In this document: in pieces, positions 57,791-64,000 of the stretch | Layout: the number at the start of each line of letters is the position of its first letter | How positions within the stretch are numbered: position 1 is the first letter of the stretch | Source of the DNA: Melanocharis versteri | Lineage: Eukaryota; Chordata; Aves; Passeriformes; Melanocharitidae | Direction of reading: 5' to 3' | Length of the DNA: 64,000 bases | NCBI GenBank assembly: GCA_013397845.1 | Contig: VZTG01004162.1 | Span: 4,455 to 68,454 of the forward strand | Notes under the pieces: model-generated | What the model was told of the DNA's origin: nothing | Databases searched by the model: none | Seen by the model: only the letters and a program-made list of their open reading frames with translations | Position numbers and translations under genes: made by a program

Positions 57791-60700
57791 CTCAGCTGGA
57801 CCGTCACGTTTCCAGAAAGGGATGTAGGAACTGGCGGATTGAGAGAAGGTTCTTAAATTAGGCGTGTTATTATCTCGAGGCGCAGTTTACAGGGTGTCAC
57901 AGGAAGTGCCGTTTCTGCAGTTCTTCTTTATAGAACCAATAAACTCTAAATTTGACGTCTGCCTTTTTTTTTTTTTTATGCTGGAGGAAATCAGCTGGTT
58001 TCTAGGGTTAGAAAGAGCCTAGGACACGTACCCAGTGGATCTATAATCAGATTTTCAGTGGCACAGATTCCCTGCAGCCGTGCTCACCTTCTGAGCACAG
58101 AAGTGCAAATAAACAGTGGGGAGAAAATGTTTAAAGCACCTACGGTTTATAGGGGGCTGCTGGGATCAATTCCTTCACCAGCCCCTCCAGAACGGGCTCG
58201 TACAGCTATCCTTACCCCCAGCGAGACTTAAAAGCATTTAATTCGGTCACTGCCTGGAGAAGGATGATGGAATCGTAAAGCTTCTGGTGACACACAAATA
58301 CAATAACTGCAGTTAAGTTTTGGCCTGTGTTTACCGAAGCGGATGCCAAAGTCCTCTGTTGTTTTTTTCTTACAAATTAACGTTGGTGGGCAGAATATTA
58401 AGGTGAGAGAGTTGCAGAAAACAGAAGACATAAGGCTTTTTAGGAAAAGAGAGGGATCAGCAGTTCCACACCTAGCAGCAGTGTTTGTTTTCTTGGTAGT
58501 ATCACGCCTTTCCCTATCGCGTCTGGCTGGGGCTGGGGAGATGAAAAGGAAGCTCAGGTTTTCTGTTTGAGCTGTCAGTGCCTCTTCCACGCTTTCTGGC
58601 GAGTGAGGAGTGGGGGATTCTCCTTTAAGTTTGAAACCTGCTCCCATTTAAATGCCCGGCACATCGAAAGTGACAAATGCGTCTGTTCCCGGTGCCAGGG
58701 ACTTCGGGAGTACCCCAGGAAATCAGCCAAGCTTCCTAGGTGTGCTTTTTCATCTTGTCACTACTTACACCTGAATATTCCTGGGTCGGTAGCCAGCCTG
58801 TAACAAAACCTGGGCGTTATGTCTTTTATGAAAAACAAGTGAGGAAGTGCAAGGTCTTGAAGCTTTCTTTTTCTTTGGGTTGTTCTGTGCTTCCACTTAG
58901 AAATAAGTGAAGAATGCACATATTGGAGAAGAGTATTTTAAGCATTACTTTAGGGAAATTAATCCAGCACTGTTGCTGATTTACCTTACAGATACTTTTG
59001 TCAGCAGCTGAGTCAGGGCACAGCTTGAATATGAAATGTGCAGGAATGAGAAAATTCCTGTTTTTATAATGTTTTAGAAGCTCATCTTCAGAAGTTCCTT
59101 CAAAAAAAAGTGTCTAAAAAAGAAAGAACCGAGGAGCTCTTGAACACTACTTGTTCCACCTCCCCAGTGGTCTAAAACTTCATTTTTAGCCCGGCTAAGG
59201 GTAGTATTCCAACCCAACAACACTTAAATTTTGAGATTGAAACAAACAATTCAAGGTTAAATGCATTAGCACCCCTTTCTGCTTCAAACTTCAGATGTTC
59301 CCATTGAAGTTACGTAATATTTCTGAAACATTTGGAGCCCAAGGATTTTAGGTCTCACTTCCTTTTGATGTGTTTTTTTCGATAAGGGAAGAAGATGCCT
59401 GTTGGAACACTGAAGGTTAAGATGCTGCAAATAACTTTTTTATTTAATTATTTATGAAATTTGAGGCTTTCCTTGCACCTCGAAGCTGTATTCTTTCAAG
59501 TGTCTCACGTGGTGTTGCCTGCACTGCTGCTTCATCAGCTGCTGAAGCTGACTAAACTTAATACATAAAGAGATCAGCTTTATGAAATGTCTGCAGGCTG
59601 TCTTCATTGAAAGAAATGTTCTAGTTCATGCTGTTTAAACTGGTTGAAATTGTGGCATTCTGCTTTTCCTAAAAGACATCCTTCTTAGCTGGCTAAGTCC
59701 TAGAGTACAGCCTGTAGTGCCCTAAAGTTGGTCTTGGTAATCACTCAAAAGTGTTTAAAAGTGGTGTTAATCACTTAATGCATAGTGATTAAAGTCCTAT
59801 TGATAAAATAATTACTTGTTCTTTCAGTGATAGAAAAAATCTGGCAAACAGAACAAAAACGTTTTGTAACCGTTATGTCACTGTAAGAAAAGATATTTAT
59901 AAAACGCTGGAACCACGATTTTACATAATGATAGGCAAGGACATTCCTAAGTCCAAGTCCATAAATCACGGTTAGTAATAACAAAAGTCTTTTTCTTTTG
60001 ATGAATTGCCTCCTGTGAGCTGATTAATTGTCTTTAATATCTACTTTATGCTGTCACTTCGTAGTGTTTTACATGAAGTATTTTTTTCCTGTATGCCATA
60101 GTTTTTCTCTCTCAGTATAACTCTCAGAAAGTAGCAGGAGGGGAGAACAGTTGAAAACACATTCCTGTTATAACAAATACTTCTTTATGTGCCATTGCAC
60201 TTCCTCATTTACAAGCTTTTTCAGCCCATATGTTATCAAGATTATTGGCTTTGATTCAGGCCTCGTGGCTGTGAACTGTGTTCCTTTCAGAATGGCCCAA
60301 AATGTATTTTGTGTCATGGTCCGGCCAAATTGCAAGTTAATACAAAGTTGTGACTTGTTAACTGTCTTTCTCCCGACTGGGGATTTAATAACTTTGCTAC
60401 ACAGAAAAAAGCAGAGCTATTGGAAGCAATATTCTTTGATATCCAGAGGAAAATGTAGCTCTCTGTCAACTCCTTTGACACTCGTAACCTGGAGAAAACA
60501 GGAATTCTGCATTCCCAGCAAAGAGGGATTCCTAGTTCTCTGAAAATTGTGTAGGCAAACATTTGAATGGAGCAGTTTATCCTGACTGTTCTGTGTATGA
60601 ATATAACTTTAAATTGAAATACACTGCCACAGAATGGGAATGTAAAGCGAGTTGTATTTCTAAAGGAAGAACACAGCTAAGTTTGCTTGACAGCATCTTT

Positions 60701-61300
60701 AGAAAATCCTAAGAAAAATATTTCCATCTAGCATTAATCAATCTGATAACACAGTTAAAAATATAATTTAAGTAATTTGAATGGAGCAGTTTATCCTGAC
60801 TGTTCTGTGTATGACTATCACTTTAAATTGAAATACGCTGCCACAGAGATGTTGCTTTTGGCAAAAAGTGCATGGATTAAGTTGCAAGGCTGTTTCCATA
60901 AATGTTTTTAGGAGCAAGTGCTGTGATTTGCCAGCCTGCAGGAATGTATATTATTGTTTGCCAATTGAGATGACAGGATTCAGACACAGTTGGTTGAGAT
61001 TCATTTAGCACTGTCTTTAGGTCCAGTATTTCACTACTGGGAAATTCTATGGAATATTGCTGCAAAAGTGACATTTCCATTTTTGCAAAGGAAGGTGTCA
61101 GCTGGAGGATGTACTTTGTCACTATTGATGCTGCTCCACAAGCAAAAGCACACCTGAACTCCTGTGATACTTTAGAAGAATCAGGAAAGTACTTATAAAT
61201 CACATAGGAAGGAAGGGAGGGAGGAATTATTTAACGTATCTTGGGGGCACCTGTAAAGAATTAACCTTTGCTAAACAATATGTTTATCGATGCAAGAAGC
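57790..61300 (+). other. RAB43: Presumed RAB43 intron, unique part
   Basis: AT-rich DNA between the CpG block and the repeat before the RAB43 exon. It contains the 73-bp duplication at 60561 and 60775. I searched by eye for the missing RAB43 exon (P-loop GDxxVGKT coding sequence) and did not see it. Confidence 0.55.
60561..60847. repeat. Pair of 73-bp direct repeats, 214 bp apart
   Basis: 60561-60633 and 60775-60847 share 73 bp with about three substitutions, both opening ATTTGAATGGAGCAGTTTAT. The 141 bp between them is unique. Confidence 0.9.
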
Positions 61301-61304
61301 AGCT

Positions 61305-61615
61305 GCTGTGTGTCACCCTGGGCTGTGTGTCACCCTGTTCTGTGTGACACCCTGGGCTCTGTGACACCCTGTGCTGTGTCCCACCCTGTGCTGTGTCCCA
61401 CCCTGGGCTCTGTGACACCCTGTGCTGTGCGTCCCCTGTGCTGTGTGTCCCCCTGGGCTGTGTGTCCCCCTGTGCTGTGTCCCACCCTGTGCTGTGTGTC
61501 ACCCTGTGCTGTGTTGCCCTGTGCCGTGTGTCACCCTGTGCTGTGTGTCACCCTGTGCCGTGTGTCACCCTGTGCTGTGTCACCCTGTGCTCTGTGTCAC
61601 CCTGTGCTGTGTCCC
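61305..61615. repeat. Degenerate CACCCTGTGCTGTGT tandem repeat
   Basis: About twenty short units of the type GTGTCACCCTGTGCTGT, 13-17 bp long with variable spacers (GTGCC, GGGCT, TCCCC). It runs directly into the RAB43 acceptor CCCCTCAG at 61620. The + strand is open in several frames through the repeat into the exon, which is a repeat artefact and does not mark an upstream coding extension. Confidence 0.93.
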
Positions 61616-61620
61616 CTCAG

Positions 61621-61804
61621 CTGCAGATCTGGGACACGGCAGGCCAGGAGAGGTTCAGGACCATCACGCAGAGTTACTATCGCAGCGCCAACGGCGCCAT
61701 CCTGGCCTACGACATCAGCAAGAGAGGCTCCTTCCTGTCCATCCCTCGCTGGATCGAGGATGTCAGGAAATACGCCGGCTCCAACATCGTGCAGCTGCTG
61801 ATTG
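61621..61804 (+). CDS. RAB43: RAB43 coding exon with G3/switch II
   Basis: 184 nt, acceptor GTGTCCCCTCAG, donor GATTG|GTGAGT. Phase 0 in, phase 1 out. It begins LQIWDTAGQERF and ends at the first base of the Gly codon before NKSD. Confidence 0.95.
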
Positions 61805-62907
61805 GTGAGTTGGAAGTGTCACTGCTTGTTGCATACGGCCACAAGTCCTGTTTCTGGTTCAAGTTGAGGTGTGTGCAGTATGGGGAATTTCACCAAAAGC
61901 GCTGATTCACCGAAGCAGGAATGTTTTGCTTTGATTAATTTCTGTTAGGAAGTGACAGCTTTGAATCTTCTGCGTCTCACTTGATGCAGAACTGGGATGC
62001 CCAGGCTTTCCAGGTTCTGAGGCACAGCTGCTGTGGAGCTATTTCATTTCATCATGAAGATCTTTAGGTTTCCAGGGCCCAGGGAAGCTCCATCACAGCA
62101 AGCTGATGTGTTTTGGTGAGTTGGAACACACACACACTTCAGCCAACAGGGAGTTTTGGAAGGGCTTTGGGGCAGTCAGGGTTTATCAGTTCTTTGCCAG
62201 AAGTTCTGCTTTCCAGCCCAAAATTTTTGGACTCAGATGTGGCTCTTGGGGCCTGTAGAGCTGCTGATACAACAGCAGTACCATTCTGGATTTCCCTAGG
62301 AACCAGCAGACAGCTGCTGTTTTCACAGAATGGTTTTAACTTCTGTTTCCAGCCCATTCTCTTCTGTTGGGGTCTACAGCCACCATTCTTCAGTTACTTT
62401 TCCTGTTCTTCCTGGGTAATACAGAAATACAGGTTGGGAAGGGCTGGGGAGATGATCCAGTCCAGATCCAGATGATCCTCCTGCTCGGAGCAAGGCCAGA
62501 GTCAGTTTGGTCAGGGCCTTTTCCATCACTGTTTGTAAATCTACGGAATGGAAATTCTTCAGCTTCCTTGGGCAACCTGAGAACTTCCTGCCAAACACTT
62601 CCTGTGACACAAAGAGCCGTTCTAAATCACTCTGTCGTTTCCTCTCCTTCCAGGAAACAAGTCTGACCTAAGTGACCTTAGAGAGGTTCAGCTGGAAGAA
62701 GCTCAGAGCCTGGCTGAGCACTATGACAACATCATCTGTGCCATAGAGACCTCTGCGAAGGACTCCAGCAACGTGGAGGAGGCTTTTGTGAAGGTGGCCA
62801 CGGAGCTGATGATGAGGCACGGGGGGCCCATGTTCAGTGAGAAGAACACTGACAGCATCAAGCTGGACAGCAAAGACGTTGTGGAAGGCTGGGGGTGTGG
62901 TTGCTGA
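61621..62907 (+). CDS. RAB43: Ras-related protein Rab-43, C-terminal two thirds (two coding exons; first exon missing)
   Basis: Exons 61621-61804 and 62654-62907 join in phase to give 145 residues ending WGCGC. They include the G3 motif WDTAGQE, the switch II region ERFRTITQSYYRSANGAI, G4 NKSD and G5 ETSAK. The C-terminal Cys-Gly-Cys is the double geranylgeranylation signal of Rabs. The sequence is nearly identical to human RAB43 around switch II and WIEDVRKYAGSNIVQLLIG. Human RAB43 is 212 residues, so about 67 N-terminal residues, with the P-loop and switch I, are missing and likely sit in the gap at 56872-57664. RAB43 is a membrane-bound GTPase of the Golgi/ER in mammals, acting in Golgi organisation, receptor export and phagosome maturation. 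No frameshift or damaged motif is seen, so the gene looks intact apart from the gap. Confidence 0.95.
62415..62600 (-). mobile_element. Degraded CR1 LINE fragment (minus strand)
   Basis: Reads like the reverse complement of a CR1 3' region: ACAGGTTGGGAAGGGCTGG, GATGATCCAGTCCAG, CCTGCTCGGAGCAAGGCCAG, then CTTCCTTGGGCAACCTGAGA. It lies in the last RAB43 intron, about 50 bp before the terminal exon acceptor. It is more diverged than the CR1 at 36311. Confidence 0.6.
62654..62907 (+). CDS. RAB43: RAB43 terminal coding exon
   Basis: 254 nt, acceptor CCTCTCCTTCCAG, stop TGA 62905-62907. It encodes GNKSDLSDLREVQLEEAQSL, the ETSAKDSSNVEEAF segment and the hypervariable tail ending VVEGWGCGC. Confidence 0.95.
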
Positions 62908-64000
62908 TAAGAGCTAGCTGATATCCCTAACTTTACTGGAATTTAGATGGTGCTTCACCCTAATGCTGAGTAGCATGGTAGCCATATTCTCCTCCTCCTC
63001 CTGTGAAACCAGCAATTTTGTAGAGGTTAGACACAATCCTGTTTGCTTTGGTGTCTTATTTTTTAAAAAAGGGACTTTGGAGAGGTAGTCCTAAAAGTCA
63101 AACCCTCTGAAAAAACTTACTCAACATTTGTCCCCACCGTTTTATTTCCTGTAACCTTCATACGAGTTACAAAAATGGAGGAAACGACTTTGAACTTGGT
63201 ATTTTGGGGTGGGAAGACATTTGGTTGGGGAAGAGACTGATGCAGACCCAAAGGTCTGAGCATTTAGCACGGGACTGGTGGCAAAGGAGGTCACTTTTGG
63301 AATAGGCAATCTTGACAGTGTCTCTTCAAATCCTCAGCACTCCACCAGTGAGCAGAAAGCGTCAGTGTCTTTGATAAAGACATTTCAAGGGTTGTAACAG
63401 CCAAGATTTTGCTTACAGGACTGAACAGCAGCCACCTGTCCCAGGGCATGTGGATTGCAAGTTCCTGTTGGAACAGGCCCAGGTGGGGGAGCTTCTCTCA
63501 GGTGTTGTTATCATTTGAAGTTAGTGTTTTAACAGAAAGCAAAACCAGCCCCAGCCCTATCACAGGCAGGATGGGAGCGGGGTGGTGATTTAAAACAGCC
63601 TTGAGGAAAGGGAAGATGCATTTCATTTGCTATTGTTTGCACAGTGATAGCTCCTTTTTCCAAGTGGAAGCATCACTGAGTTTTTGCCCTCAGGTCTCAT
63701 CATTTCATTCCACAACTCAAGACCTGCTCCACTGGAAACAGGAACTGGAGAAACCTTGAACTGACTGTAGCCAGGATCTCTTGCCACGTGCCTAATGGTC
63801 AAATACAGGGTTCATTCTGGTCTTACATTTGATGTTACGTTACCAGAGTGCATAAGTGGCATTAGTGGGTTTGATTTTTATATTGGTTTTGTTTTTTAAA
63901 CCATCTCTTTAAATACTACATGGGCATATAATGGGAAAGAAGACCTCAGAATAGCTGAGAACTGCATGACTGCAACTTCTTGGTTGTGAGAAACCAGTGT
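62908..64000 (+). other. RAB43: RAB43 3' UTR (continues beyond window)
   Basis: Unique DNA after the RAB43 stop. No AATAAA or ATTAAA signal was found up to the window end, so the transcript probably runs on. No other gene is visible here. Confidence 0.6.

Noticed and set aside
56596..57827. Several 300-400-codon frames on both strands
   Set aside because: They run through 793 N; translation across the gap has no meaning.
61268..61905. Cys/Val/Pro-rich frames leading into the RAB43 exon
   Set aside because: They are the CACCCTGTG repeat read through. The exon starts at the CCCCTCAG acceptor, and the RAB43 alignment begins exactly there.
1..64000. CRISPR array, operon, ribosome-binding sites or other prokaryotic features
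   Set aside because: The DNA is eukaryotic with spliced genes. Tandem arrays here have no spacers of equal length between palindromic repeats and no cas genes.

Overview
The window is vertebrate nuclear DNA, most likely from a songbird (passerine). The evidence is split-exon genes with GT/AG junctions, CR1 LINE 3' ends, a tRNA-Ile-headed SINE with a CR1-like tail, endogenous-retrovirus LTR/env debris, many GC-rich minisatellites, and a GC-rich promoter lost in an assembly gap. Three genes were recognised from their translated exons, all on the + strand: EFCC1, GP9 and RAB43. These genes are also neighbours on human chromosome 3q21 (from memory).

Layout. 1-31943: 3' three quarters of EFCC1. 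The window opens inside a coding exon and eight coding exons (451 residues plus stop) can be joined without a phase error. Intron 2 is about 22 kb and carries a 44-bp minisatellite, a CR1 fragment, a 19-bp minisatellite and the SINE. 31944-33700: EFCC1 3' flank with a 72/77-bp (149-bp higher-order) minisatellite. 33700-47300: intergenic DNA with a CR1 end, two oppositely oriented ERV fragments, a 145-nt polypurine tract and a small gap. 47300-49890: GP9, with an inferred promoter and non-coding first exon, an intron holding a 121-bp tandem repeat, one coding exon (198 residues) and a poly(A) signal. 49900-56700: intergenic, including a 28-bp tandem array that repeats AATAAA sixteen times. 56700-57800: G+C-rich, G-quadruplex-rich block around a 793-nt run of N that probably hides the RAB43 promoter and first coding exon. 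61621-62907: the last two coding exons of RAB43, followed by 3' UTR to the window end.

The three genes do not form a pathway. EFCC1 is a poorly characterised EF-hand/coiled-coil protein, GP9 is a subunit of the thrombocyte von Willebrand factor receptor, and RAB43 is a Golgi/ER trafficking GTPase. No convincing new multi-gene system was seen. The points most worth a second look are the RAB43 exon hidden in the gap and its orientation, the long basic tail of GP9, minisatellites close to splice or polyadenylation signals, and the opposed ERV pieces.
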